Below, in pieces: positions 1-7,400 of a stretch of DNA of 64,000 bases. The translations under genes and the position numbers were made by a program. The DNA is from Microbacterium galbinum (GTDB taxonomy: Bacteria > Actinomycetota > Actinomycetes > Actinomycetales > Microbacteriaceae). The notes under the pieces were generated by a model, which saw nothing but the letters and a program-made list of their open reading frames with translations, was not told where the DNA came from and ran no database searches. Every line of letters starts with the position of its first letter. The stretch's first letter is position 1. The stretch is taken from positions 490,078-554,077 of the forward strand of contig NZ_JAHWXM010000002.1 in assembly GCF_023091225.1 (NCBI RefSeq). The letters run 5' to 3'.

Positions 1-645
1 AACTACGTCGAGAACGTCTGGAAGCAGAACCAGAAGGATGTCGCGGCCGCGCTGAGCGCACTCATCCGCGAGGAGCGGCCCGCGTTCGTCGCGGTGTCGG
101 GCGATGTGCGCGCACGACAGCTGCTGGCCGAGGAGCTCACGGGCGACGAGCGCGCGCTGCTCGTCGACGTCGATGCGAACACCCGGGCCGACGGTGCCGA
201 TCGCACGGCGCTCGACGACACGATCGCCCGCGAGATCGACGAGCGTCGCCGTCGGGAGATCGCCGACGTGCGCGACCGTGCAGCCGCCGACGACGGCTCG
301 GGCGGTGCCGAAGGCTTCCCGGCGGTCATCGAGGCTCTGCAGCAGGCCCGCGTCGACACTCTCGTGCTCGACGGGCGCCTGCTCGACGACGAGCGCACGC
401 TGATCGCTCTCGACGGCCCGCCGTGGGTGGTGACCGACGTGGCGCAGCGACTGAACACGCAGGTGCTGGGAAGCATCCGCGCCGCCGAGGCGCTCGCGCG
501 CGCCGCCCTGCTCACCGACGCCCGCGTGCTGATCGAGGACGACGAGTACGAGGCCTCCGACGACCGCCGCGAGGAGCGGCCCGCGCGCGAGCCGATCGCC
601 TCGCTGCGGTGGGCGGATGCCGGGACGGACGCCGATCCGAGCTGA
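1..645 (+). CDS. Rv2629/baeRF-type (aeRF1-related) protein, C-terminal part
   Basis: The frame is open from the first base to a TGA at 643-645, so the N-terminus lies outside the window and 214 residues are visible. It begins with an ENVWKQNQ-type helix, followed by a hydrophobic strand and VSGDVRARQLL, then an Arg/Glu-rich helix and a second alpha/beta unit ending in ARAALLTDARVLIEDDEY. I recognise this as the C-terminal part of the bacterial eRF1-related family (baeRF2, M. tuberculosis Rv2629), also annotated as Vms1/Ankzf1-type peptidyl-tRNA hydrolase and related to the ribosome hibernation factor Balon. Ribosome association is inferred from the family. The acidic C-terminal tail is rich in Asp, Glu and Arg. 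It ends at a shared terminator with the convergent gene downstream. The family call is fairly firm; the activity is not. Confidence 0.72.
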   Translation, partial: NYVENVWKQNQKDVAAALSALIREERPAFVAVSGDVRARQLLAEELTGDERALLVDVDANTRADGADRTALDDTIAREIDERRRREIADVRDRAAADDGSGGAEGFPAVIEALQQARVDTLVLDGRLLDDERTLIALDGPPWVVTDVAQRLNTQVLGSIRAAEALARAALLTDARVLIEDDEYEASDDRREERPAREPIASLRWADAGTDADPS

Positions 646-664
646 CGCGCACCGCATGCCGCAT

Positions 665-712
665 ACGAAGAGAGGACGCGGACCCGATCGTGGGCCCGCG
701 TCCTCTCTTCGT
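665..712. terminator. bidirectional hairpin terminator
   Basis: A perfect 17-bp inverted repeat (665-681 with 696-712) with a 14-base loop that can pair further lies exactly between two convergent genes ending at 645 and 739. There is no long T tract, which is usual for actinobacterial terminators. It would serve both strands. Confidence 0.75.
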
Positions 713-738
713 GTGCGGTGTGGCGTCGCTTCCGCGGA

Positions 739-1407
739 TCAGGCGCGGAAGAACGGGATCGCCAGGGCGGGCCGGTGCACGACCCGCTCGGAGATCACCG
801 TGCCGCGGATGAGGGTGACCAGGCAGTAGATCCCGATTCCGATGATGAGCAACCCCGGGACGGCGATCCAGCCCGAGGGTTCGCCGCCGTCGCTGTAGCC
901 GTACTCGTCGTACGAGCGCGGCCGCGCCGTCCCGACACCGATCGTGATGAGGAGGACGAAGAGCACGATGAGGTAGAGCACGTAGCTGAGCGCCCAGTTC
1001 GCCGCCCAGCGCGCGTTCTCACGCACGATCGGATGCGGCGAGCGCATCGCGGACGACCGCTGCACGATCCCGACGATCGCGGCGACGATCGCACCGACGT
1101 ACGGGATGTACACGAGGAACAGCAGCGCCCAATAGCGACGACCGCTGATCGGCGGGTAGCCGTAGGGGGCGTACCCGGGGGTCGGGTAGCCGGGGGCCGG
1201 ATAGCCGGGGGCCGGATAGCCGGTCGGAGCCTGGCCGTAGGGTGCGGACGCCTGGGCGTACGCGGGCTGCCCCGGGTACGGCGCCGGGGCCTGACCGTAC
1301 GGCGGCTGCGCCGGGAGCGAGTATCCGGCGGGCGGCTGGTAGCCCGCCGGCGGCTGAGGCGCGGCGGGAGGTTCGGGCGGCTGGACGGCGTCGTTCTCTT
1401 CGGTCAT
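739..1407 (-). CDS. DUF4870-like membrane protein with Pro/Gly/Tyr-rich N-terminus (copy A)
   Basis: The 222-residue protein has about 90 residues of low-complexity Pro-Ala-Gly-Tyr sequence with PAPGYP-type repeats, then a membrane domain beginning at SGRRYWALLF with three hydrophobic stretches. A conserved block, HPIVRENARWAANWALSY, sits between the first and second membrane segments, and the end reads VVHRPALAIPFFRA. The membrane part resembles the DUF4870 family of small three- to four-segment proteins of unknown function. A GGGAG ribosome site precedes the ATG. It is a paralogue of the next gene upstream (1524-1988): the membrane domains match closely, while the proline-rich tail is present only here. 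Function is unknown; the tail may mediate contacts at the cytoplasmic face. Confidence 0.7.
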   Translation of the reverse strand: MTEENDAVQPPEPPAAPQPPAGYQPPAGYSLPAQPPYGQAPAPYPGQPAYAQASAPYGQAPTGYPAPGYPAPGYPTPGYAPYGYPPISGRRYWALLFLVYIPYVGAIVAAIVGIVQRSSAMRSPHPIVRENARWAANWALSYVLYLIVLFVLLITIGVGTARPRSYDEYGYSDGGEPSGWIAVPGLLIIGIGIYCLVTLIRGTVISERVVHRPALAIPFFRA

Positions 1408-1416
1408 CTGTCACTC

Positions 1417-2049
1417 CCAAGGTCGGAACCGCGCTCCCCCTGAGCGGGCCAGCGACCATCATCGCAGACAGCACGCGGACCCGCGGACGGCTGCGGACGG
1501 ATCAGACTCCGCGGGCTGACAACCTAGGCGCGCAAGAACGGGATCGCCAGAGCGGGGCGGTGAACGACCCGCTCCGAGACCACGGTGCCGCGGATGATCG
1601 TGACGAGGCAGTAGATCACCAGTGCGATGAACGAGCCGACCAGAATCAGCCACACACTGAAGTTGAGGGCCTCACCGCCTGGATAGTCCTCCTGGTAGCG
1701 CAGCGCGTTCAGCGGAGCGGCGACCGCGAGGAAGATCGCGATGAGAGCGATGAGGTAGAAGGCGTAACTGATGGCCCAGTTCGCCGCCCAGCGCGCATTC
1801 TCGCGCACGATCGGATGGTGCACGTGCATCGCCGACAACCGCTGCACGATCGCGACGATGATGGCGACGATCACCCCGAAGTAAGGGATGTACATCAGGA
1901 ACAGCAGCGCCCAGTAGCGGCGACCACTGATCGACGTGTATTCGATGGGCGGTTGAGGCGGCAGGACGGCGTGGTTCTCGTCGGTCATGTCTCGCTTCCA
2001 AGGTCGGAACCGCTCCCCCTGAGCGGGCCAGCGACCATCATCGCAGAGA
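1417..2049. repeat. duplicated upstream region of the two DUF4870-like genes
   Basis: About 52 bases at 1417-1469 recur almost unchanged at 1998-2049, each copy starting 10 bases upstream of the ATG of one paralogue. Together with the matching coding domains this shows that the unit of duplication was promoter plus gene. The two copies differ by a 2-base deletion and a few changes. Confidence 0.8.
1524..1988 (-). CDS. DUF4870-like membrane protein (copy B, short N-terminus)
   Basis: The ATG at 1988 follows GGAAG at a normal distance and gives 154 residues. Only about 20 residues precede the membrane domain (SGRRYWALLFLMYIPYF), so this paralogue lacks the proline/tyrosine-rich tail of copy A. 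It keeps the HPIVRENARWAANWA block, the membrane segments and the VVHRPALAIPFLRA end. A longer open frame runs upstream of this ATG, but it covers the duplicated non-coding leader and has no paralogous sequence, so I reject it. Together the two genes are a tandem duplicate pair of unknown function. Confidence 0.72.
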   Translation of the reverse strand: MTDENHAVLPPQPPIEYTSISGRRYWALLFLMYIPYFGVIVAIIVAIVQRLSAMHVHHPIVRENARWAANWAISYAFYLIALIAIFLAVAAPLNALRYQEDYPGGEALNFSVWLILVGSFIALVIYCLVTIIRGTVVSERVVHRPALAIPFLRA

Positions 2050-2080
2050 CCGCGCGCACCCGCCGACAGCTGTGGACGGG

Positions 2081-2521
2081 TCAGACGTCGCGCGGCCGCT
2101 GACGCAGCTGCTTCACATCGGTGCGGCGCTGCTTGGCCTTCAGCCGCCGCTCCTTCGATCCACGACTGGGCTTCGTCGGGCGACGGGGCGGCGCAGGCGT
2201 CCGGATCGCCTCGGCGACGAGCGCGACCAGCCGCTCCCGCGCCGCCTCGCGGTTTCGCAGCTGCGCCCGGTGTTCGGATGCCGCGATCGTGAGCACGCCG
2301 TTCACCAGCCGGCCGGCCAGCCTCTCGAGGATCCGCTCCCGCTGCACCGGGGAGAGCTGCGGGGAGTTCGCGGCATCCCACACCAGTTCCACGCGGGAGT
2401 CCGCCGTGTTCACGCCCTGCCCGCCCGGCCCCGAGGAGCGCGAGAACCGCCACGACAGCTCGGACTCGGGGATCGTGAGACCCGACGAGACCCGGAGGCC
2501 GGGGCGAGCTGAGGTGGACAT
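2081..2521 (-). CDS. arfB: alternative ribosome-rescue peptidyl-tRNA hydrolase ArfB
   Basis: This 146-residue protein has the class I release-factor catalytic loop SGPGGQGVN followed by the TADSRVELVW strand, and a lysine/arginine-rich tail (SKERRLKAKQRRTD). Those two features and the length, close to 140 residues in E. coli, define ArfB (YaeJ): the tail enters the empty mRNA channel of a stalled ribosome and GGQ hydrolyses the peptidyl-tRNA. No codon-recognition domain is present, so it is not RF1 or RF2. The start at 2521 is preceded by GGGGG 12 bases away; an in-frame ATG at 2533 is an alternative. It lies 25 bases downstream of the efflux pump and is probably co-transcribed with it. Confidence 0.88.
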   Translation of the reverse strand: MSTSARPGLRVSSGLTIPESELSWRFSRSSGPGGQGVNTADSRVELVWDAANSPQLSPVQRERILERLAGRLVNGVLTIAASEHRAQLRNREAARERLVALVAEAIRTPAPPRRPTKPSRGSKERRLKAKQRRTDVKQLRQRPRDV

Positions 2522-2546
2522 GGCATCCATCATCCCCCGATCGGCG

Positions 2547-3848
2547 TCATCCCGCGATCGGCGCGGGGGCCGCGGCATCCTGCTCGTCGGTCTGCTCGCC
2601 GAGCGCGCCGCGCTCCTCCTTCTTCGCGGTGTTGACGATGTGCGCGCGGCCGACGACGATCGCGGCGACGACCATCAGGGCGACGCCCAGCCAGTAGGGC
2701 GCGGCGTGGCTGATGCCGGCGTAGAGCGCGGCGGCGATGAGCGGGGCGACCGTGCCCATCGCGGCGTTGAGCGACTGCGTCACACCGCCCAGCCAGCCCT
2801 GCTCGTCGTCGCCGACGGCGTTCGACATCGCGCCGTCCATCGCGGCGGTCGCGGCGCCCTGGCCTGCGGCGAGCATCAGCGCACCGACGATGAACACCCA
2901 CGGCTGCGCGAGCACGGACGCGACGATCGCGAGCCCGGCAAGACCGATCGCCTGGGCGACGATTCCGCTGACGATCACGCCGCGCTCGCCGATACGGGGC
3001 AGCAGGATGCCGAGCAGCACGCCCTGGATGAGGATGTCGATGATGCCGACGCCCGCGGTGAGCAGCCCGATCTGCGTGGGTCCCCACTGGATCGAGTCGA
3101 GGGCGAGCACGCTGAAGTTGTTGACGAAGAACCCGAACGGCAGGGCGAGCAGCGCGAAGCCGATGAGGAGTCCGCGCAGCTCGCGGCGGGCGAAGGCGTT
3201 GCGGAACACGGCGAACGGTTGCACGTCGCGGGCCGCGATGCGGGCGATGCGGTTCTCGGGCGCGAGGCTCTCGGGCAGCAGGAAGATGCTGAGGATCGCG
3301 ATCGTCAGGCCGACGGCGGCGGTCACGAAGACGGGCAGCTGCAGGCTGATGGCGGCGAGGAGCCCGCCGACGGCCGGGCCCACCATCATGCCGATGCCGG
3401 AGAGGGCACCGAGCAGGCCGAAGCGCTGCGCGCGCTTCTCGGGCGGGGTGATGTCGGCGAGGTAGGCGAAGAGCGCGGGCAGATCGCCGGCGGTCAGCCC
3501 CTGGATGACGCGCGCGAGCACGAGCACCCACAGCGCGCCGCCGATCCCGAACAGCGCCATCGAGAGCGCGGCTCCGAAGGCGGCGGCGATGATGACGGGC
3601 CGCCGACCGAAGCGGTCGGAGAGGCGTCCGAGGAACGGGGCGACGAGGAAGGCGCACAGACCGTTGATCGCCTCGAGCACCCCGACCCAGATGGCGAGGT
3701 CGCTCTCGTGCGACACGTACTGCAACACGACGAAGGGGAGCACGGGAAGGACGACCGTCATGCCGATGACGGTGAGCATCGTCAGGACGATGAGCATGAT
3801 CCAGGCGCGGTTCGTGGAGCGCGCGGAGAGGAGAGAAGGTGAAGTCAT
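2547..3848 (-). CDS. MFS drug-efflux transporter, Tet(A)-like DHA1 family
   Basis: This 433-residue membrane protein shows about 12 hydrophobic segments. The MFS motif A is GRLSDRFGRRPV at residues 74-85, and the next helices carry the ARVIQGL and GPAVGGLL signatures of 12-TMS drug/H+ antiporters, closest to Tet(A)-type pumps. A proton-driven exporter of hydrophobic drugs is the likely role; the substrate cannot be read from sequence. The gene is divergent from a TetR regulator. Its promoter is textbook (TTGACA, 16 bases, TACACT), and the ATG lies six bases after the -10, so the mRNA should be leaderless. Repeated CCAGTTTTG elements lie in the promoter and probably bind the repressor. arfB follows on the same transcript. 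Confidence 0.88.
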   Translation of the reverse strand: MTSPSLLSARSTNRAWIMLIVLTMLTVIGMTVVLPVLPFVVLQYVSHESDLAIWVGVLEAINGLCAFLVAPFLGRLSDRFGRRPVIIAAAFGAALSMALFGIGGALWVLVLARVIQGLTAGDLPALFAYLADITPPEKRAQRFGLLGALSGIGMMVGPAVGGLLAAISLQLPVFVTAAVGLTIAILSIFLLPESLAPENRIARIAARDVQPFAVFRNAFARRELRGLLIGFALLALPFGFFVNNFSVLALDSIQWGPTQIGLLTAGVGIIDILIQGVLLGILLPRIGERGVIVSGIVAQAIGLAGLAIVASVLAQPWVFIVGALMLAAGQGAATAAMDGAMSNAVGDDEQGWLGGVTQSLNAAMGTVAPLIAAALYAGISHAAPYWLGVALMVVAAIVVGRAHIVNTAKKEERGALGEQTDEQDAAAPAPIAG

Positions 3849-3918
3849 ACCGAAAGTGTATCCATACCAGTTTTGGTGTCAAGCCAGTTTTGTATCGAGT
3901 TCGCGATAGGGTGGAGGC
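3849..3918. promoter_or_regulatory. divergent pump/TetR promoters with operator-like repeats
   Basis: Minus strand: -35 TTGACA (3877-3882), 16-base spacer, -10 TACACT (3855-3860), ATG at 3848. Plus strand: -10-like TAGGGT (3907-3912), then six bases, then the regulator ATG at 3919. CCAGTTTTG occurs at 3867-3875, inside the pump promoter spacer, and again 17 bases on at 3884-3892, next to the -35. ACCA..TGGT within the first copy gives imperfect dyad symmetry. Occupancy would block the pump promoter. Confidence 0.75.
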
Positions 3919-4542
3919 ATGACCGGAACGAACCCCCTCGGCCGGCGGGAGCGCAAGAAGGCGGCGACCCGCAAGAACATCTCGGATGTCGCGACGATGA
4001 TGTTCCTCGAACGCGGATTCGACGACGTCAGCATCCGCGAGATCGCCGACGCGGCCGATGTCTCGCCCACCACCGTCTTCGCGCACTTCCCGCAGAAGGA
4101 GGCGCTCGTCTTCGACGAAGACGACGAGCAGCGCGACCGTCTCGTGGGCGCCGTGCGCGACCGTGCGGACGGCAGCACGATCAACCGCGCGATCCGCGAC
4201 TTCTACGCCGCCGAGATCGGCGCGAACCTCGACGAGCACGGCGAGGACGTCGCGCGCATCTTCCTGCGATTCCTCAACGAGACCCCGGCGCTGCGCGACT
4301 ACGCCGCCAAGATGTGGCTGCGCCACGAGGACGCGCTGGCCGATGCGATCGCCGACGAGCTCGGCCTCGACGCCCCGACGCCCGAGATCCGCGTCTACGC
4401 ACGTTTCGTGCTGCAGCTGCAGCTGCTCATCACCGACAGCGACGACCAGCTCGCCACCCTCGACGCCGGGTTCGTCGTACTCGAGCACGGATGGGGCCGG
4501 GTCGAGCAGCGCCTTGTGGGCTCGGCGCACGACCCTCGATAG
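3919..4542 (+). CDS. TetR-family repressor of the adjacent efflux pump
   Basis: This 207-residue protein has an N-terminal TetR helix-turn-helix (about residues 16-62): VATMMFLERGFDDVSIREIADAADVS, then the recognition helix PTTVFAHFPQKEAL. The C-terminal two thirds is an all-helical ligand domain without a family signature. Divergent placement from the MFS pump and repeats in the shared promoter argue that it represses the pump and itself until a drug binds. A start at 3919 fits a leaderless message (TAGGGT, six bases, ATG); GGAGG within those six bases could also help initiation. Confidence 0.87.
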   Translation: MTGTNPLGRRERKKAATRKNISDVATMMFLERGFDDVSIREIADAADVSPTTVFAHFPQKEALVFDEDDEQRDRLVGAVRDRADGSTINRAIRDFYAAEIGANLDEHGEDVARIFLRFLNETPALRDYAAKMWLRHEDALADAIADELGLDAPTPEIRVYARFVLQLQLLITDSDDQLATLDAGFVVLEHGWGRVEQRLVGSAHDPR

Positions 4543-4564
4543 TGGAAACGGAAGGGAGTCCCGC

Positions 4565-5785
4565 ATGACGCACCACGCCGCCCACATCCGCGCGTTCTCC
4601 GAGAGCGCCGACTTCGACTTCGAGATCCGCAGCGCCCTCGGCGCGAGCGTGGAGGGCGCTGCAGAACCGGGCGAGGTCCTCGCCGCCGTCGCCGGCATCC
4701 GCAACGGCGAGCACGAGGCCTGGTTCGACGCCTGGAAGGGTCTGGCCGACCGCACGGTCGCCACGGCATCCGCGAGCGCGGAGGCGGGGCACCCGGTGAG
4801 CGCGGCATCCGCCTACCTGCGCGCCTCGGCGTACTACGGGGTCGCGGTCAATGCGGCGAGCGCACTCGCCGACCCGGATGCGATGGCACCGACGTTCGCG
4901 AAGCAGGAGGCCGCCTGGCGCGGATTCGTGACGCACACCTCGACCGTGGTCGACGACGTCACGATCCCGTGCGGCGGCGGGACCCTGCCCGGATGGTTCT
5001 TCCGCCCCGCGCCGGTACCGGAGGGCGCGACGCCCCCGACGCTGGTGGCCGTCAACGGCAGCGACGGCTCGCGCGCCTCCCTCTACGCGGCCGTCGTCGC
5101 GCCCGCTCTGCGCCGCGGATACAACGTGCTCGTCTTCGACGGTCCCGGCCAGCAGTCGGAGCTCTTCGAGAAGGACGTGCCGTTCCGCCCCGACTGGGAG
5201 CACGTGCTCACCCCGGTCTTCGACACGGTCGCCCGCCTCGACGGCGTGGATGCGATGCGCATCGCGGTCTACGGCATCAGCCAGGGCAGCTACTGGGTGG
5301 CGCGCGCCCTCGCCTTCGAGGACCGTTTCGCCGCTGCGATCACCGACCCCGGGCTCGTCGACGTCTCGACCTCGTGGACCGGGCACCTCCCGCACGGGCT
5401 GCTGAAGCTGCTCGACGAGGGGCAGGTCGAGAAGTTCGACCGCGAGATGGAGCTCGGTCTCAAGCTCTCCCCCGAGACCGCGCGCACCTGGCGCTTCCGC
5501 GCACGCCCCTACGGCACGCGAGGCTACGGCGAGACGATCCAGGCCGTGCGTCAGTACTCGGTCGCCGACATCGCCGCCGAGATCACGACCCCGCTGCTGC
5601 TCCTCTCCCCCGAGAACGAGCAGTTCTGGCCCGGCCAGGCCGACCGGCTCGCCGCCCTGACACCCGGCGTGTCGACGGTCGTGCGCTTCACCGAGGCGGA
5701 GGGCGCCGACGGGCATTGCCAGCCGCTCGGCCGCACGATCACGGCGCAGCGTATGTTCGACTGGTTGGACGAGCGGCTCGGGTGA
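4565..5785 (+). CDS. alpha/beta hydrolase, 2,6-dihydropseudooxynicotine hydrolase/FrsA-like
   Basis: The 406-residue protein has a helical N-terminal half (residues 1-120) and then an alpha/beta hydrolase core. The nucleophile elbow is GISQGS (Ser239), the oxyanion region is VNGSDGSRAS, the catalytic His is probably His384 in GADGHCQPLG, and the acid should be Glu or Asn in SPENEQFWPGQ. The N-terminal helical extension plus this core matches the group containing 2,6-dihydropseudooxynicotine hydrolase (C-C bond cleavage) and FrsA-like esterases. The substrate is not predictable. It starts 22 bases after the TetR gene on the same strand, so it may share its transcript and serve a detoxification role with the pump. 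Confidence 0.78.
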   Translation: MTHHAAHIRAFSESADFDFEIRSALGASVEGAAEPGEVLAAVAGIRNGEHEAWFDAWKGLADRTVATASASAEAGHPVSAASAYLRASAYYGVAVNAASALADPDAMAPTFAKQEAAWRGFVTHTSTVVDDVTIPCGGGTLPGWFFRPAPVPEGATPPTLVAVNGSDGSRASLYAAVVAPALRRGYNVLVFDGPGQQSELFEKDVPFRPDWEHVLTPVFDTVARLDGVDAMRIAVYGISQGSYWVARALAFEDRFAAAITDPGLVDVSTSWTGHLPHGLLKLLDEGQVEKFDREMELGLKLSPETARTWRFRARPYGTRGYGETIQAVRQYSVADIAAEITTPLLLLSPENEQFWPGQADRLAALTPGVSTVVRFTEAEGADGHCQPLGRTITAQRMFDWLDERLG

Positions 5786-5808
5786 CGCCCGGGTCTCGTC
5801 GGGAGAAG

Positions 5809-5884
5809 TGGACGCGACGGCGGGAGTCGAACCCGCAACGCCATCAGATATGAGCTGAGGCCCGGGACCGCCCGGATCGCCGCG
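5809..5884 (-). tRNA. tRNA-like element, anticodon CAU, encoded CCA, unusual D-arm
   Basis: Read on the minus strand, 76 bases fold as a cloverleaf. The acceptor stem is 5878-5884 with 5813-5819, seven pairs including one G-U. The T-arm is perfect (5820-5824 with 5832-5836) around TTCGACT. The anticodon stem has four pairs and a mismatch, and its seven-base loop CTCATAT places U33 before CAU. TCCA ends the 3' side. The D-arm is odd: CCGG pairs with CCGG around a loop of only about six bases, without the usual A14/A21. CAU would be Met or, after lysidine modification, Ile. It may be a functional divergent tRNA or a decayed copy. The lack of an initiator C1-A72 mismatch argues against tRNA-fMet. 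Confidence 0.6.
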
Positions 5885-5978
5885 ATGGCACTGACGTTAC
5901 CCGGCCGTGATCGTCAAAGCGAGGACATTCCTCGAAGTGACACTCGACTACTTCGTATGACGTCATCAAGGCACGACG

Positions 5979-7400
5979 TCAGCGCCGGATGGAGTCGCGC
6001 AACGGGCTCGGCTCGAGCGTGTAGTCGGTCGAGGCATCCGCCCAGGTGCGCCCGCCGCCCTGCGTGCGCCCCCGGCGCAGCGCTGAGATCAGGCGGGTCG
6101 CCGGCACACCGATCGCCAGTGCGACCGCCCCGCTGACCGACCGGTCCTCGCGACCGAGCACGCTGGCCCGATGCCACGCCTCGTGCAGCCGACGCCCGCG
6201 AGGTGCGGGCACCCGCCGGGCCGGAAGCCCGCCCGCCCGGCGCAGTGCCACGAGCTCCTCGACGCGCTCCCACCACGTCGACTCCTTCGAGGGGTGGAAG
6301 TAGTTGTCACGCAGCCAGTCGGGGTGCGGCTGACGGAACCGGCCGCCCACCACCTCGCGCCCGCCGCCGAGCAGACCGCTGCCCACGAACACCGTGTTGA
6401 GGAGCGGCTTGCTGACCCCGTAGGAGTCGAGCGCGATCACGGGCACACCCTGTGCGACGGCCTCGATCGCGGCGGTGGAGCTCACGGTGACGAGACCCGC
6501 GGCCGTCGAGAGCGCCTCGGCCATGGACGCGTACGAGACGACGAGGTTCGACGGCATCCGGCCCGCGAGCAGCTCGGGGTACGAGTCGCGTTCGAGGTGC
6601 GTCTCGGCTTCCCCCGGCCGCGAGCGCAGCTTCACCACGATGCGCCGGGTAGGGTCGACCTCGGCGGCGCGGATGAGCATCTCGGCGATCTTCTCGCGCT
6701 CGGCGCGCTCCGCGGGAACCATCGCCTGAGCCGCGAACACGACGTCGGTCGCCGGTGGGCGGTGAGCGACGGCCTCGGCAGGCTGCGGGCGTTCGGCGAC
6801 CGCGACGCCCGCCACTCCCGACACCCCCGCCGCTCCGGCGGCGAGCACCCGCGCGCGATCGGCCGCCAGCATCCGCTCCCGTCCGCGCGCGAACGGCAGC
6901 GTCGCCAGGGCCATGGGGATCTGCACACCGATGCGACGACCGAGCTCGGCGAAGGCCCGCTGCTCGCGGTGCGAGTGCACGACCAGCAGGTCGGTGTGGC
7001 GCCGGTAGTCGAGGGCGCCGCGCTGCGCGGGGATCGCCATCCCCGGCAGGCCCGAGACGGTGACGGGACGCTGGGGCAGCGCGTCGATCACGCGCCCCAT
7101 CAGGCGCACGAAAGGGCCGCGCCCGGCGAGCACGACGACGTCGGGCTCGTGCCGGGTGAGCCAGGCCTCGGCCTCGTGGAAGGCGATGCGCGCGACATCG
7201 GACTCACGGATGCCGGTGCCCGCGAGAGCCGTGCGCTGCTGGGCCGCGCTCGCGGTGAGCGGGGTGCGCACGAGCAGCAGCTGCGGACGGATGCCGGGCA
7301 CCGCCGCGAGCAGCGAGGCCGACCACTTCACGAAGGAGTCGGCATCGGCGATCGCGACGGCCTTCAGCCCTCCGCCCTCCCCGGGGCGCAGGTCGGTCAT
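5979..7400 (-). CDS. DUF6716 putative glycosyltransferase, last gene of the glycan operon
   Basis: This 473-residue soluble protein has a GT-B-like layout: a Rossmann-type N-terminal half (KAVAIADADSFVKWSASLL, then VVVLAGRGPFVRLMG) and a second half with VVFAAQAMVP, VVKLRSRPGE and VSSTAAIEAVAQGVPVIALDSYG. The last block is like the donor-binding region of polysaccharide-pyruvyl and sialyl-type transferases. I recognise it as DUF6716, annotated as a putative glycosyltransferase and commonly linked to NeuB-like genes in Microbacteriaceae. Its ATG overlaps the stop of the synthase gene by ATGA, so the two are translationally coupled. It probably adds the nonulosonic sugar or an adjoining residue to a surface glycan; the acceptor is unknown. 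Confidence 0.72.
   Translation of the reverse strand: MTDLRPGEGGGLKAVAIADADSFVKWSASLLAAVPGIRPQLLLVRTPLTASAAQQRTALAGTGIRESDVARIAFHEAEAWLTRHEPDVVVLAGRGPFVRLMGRVIDALPQRPVTVSGLPGMAIPAQRGALDYRRHTDLLVVHSHREQRAFAELGRRIGVQIPMALATLPFARGRERMLAADRARVLAAGAAGVSGVAGVAVAERPQPAEAVAHRPPATDVVFAAQAMVPAERAEREKIAEMLIRAAEVDPTRRIVVKLRSRPGEAETHLERDSYPELLAGRMPSNLVVSYASMAEALSTAAGLVTVSSTAAIEAVAQGVPVIALDSYGVSKPLLNTVFVGSGLLGGGREVVGGRFRQPHPDWLRDNYFHPSKESTWWERVEELVALRRAGGLPARRVPAPRGRRLHEAWHRASVLGREDRSVSGAVALAIGVPATRLISALRRGRTQGGGRTWADASTDYTLEPSPLRDSIRR

Noticed and set aside
2530..4764. 744-codon minus-strand frame over the pump and TetR genes
   Set aside because: No domain; the two real genes are supported by motifs and a shared promoter.
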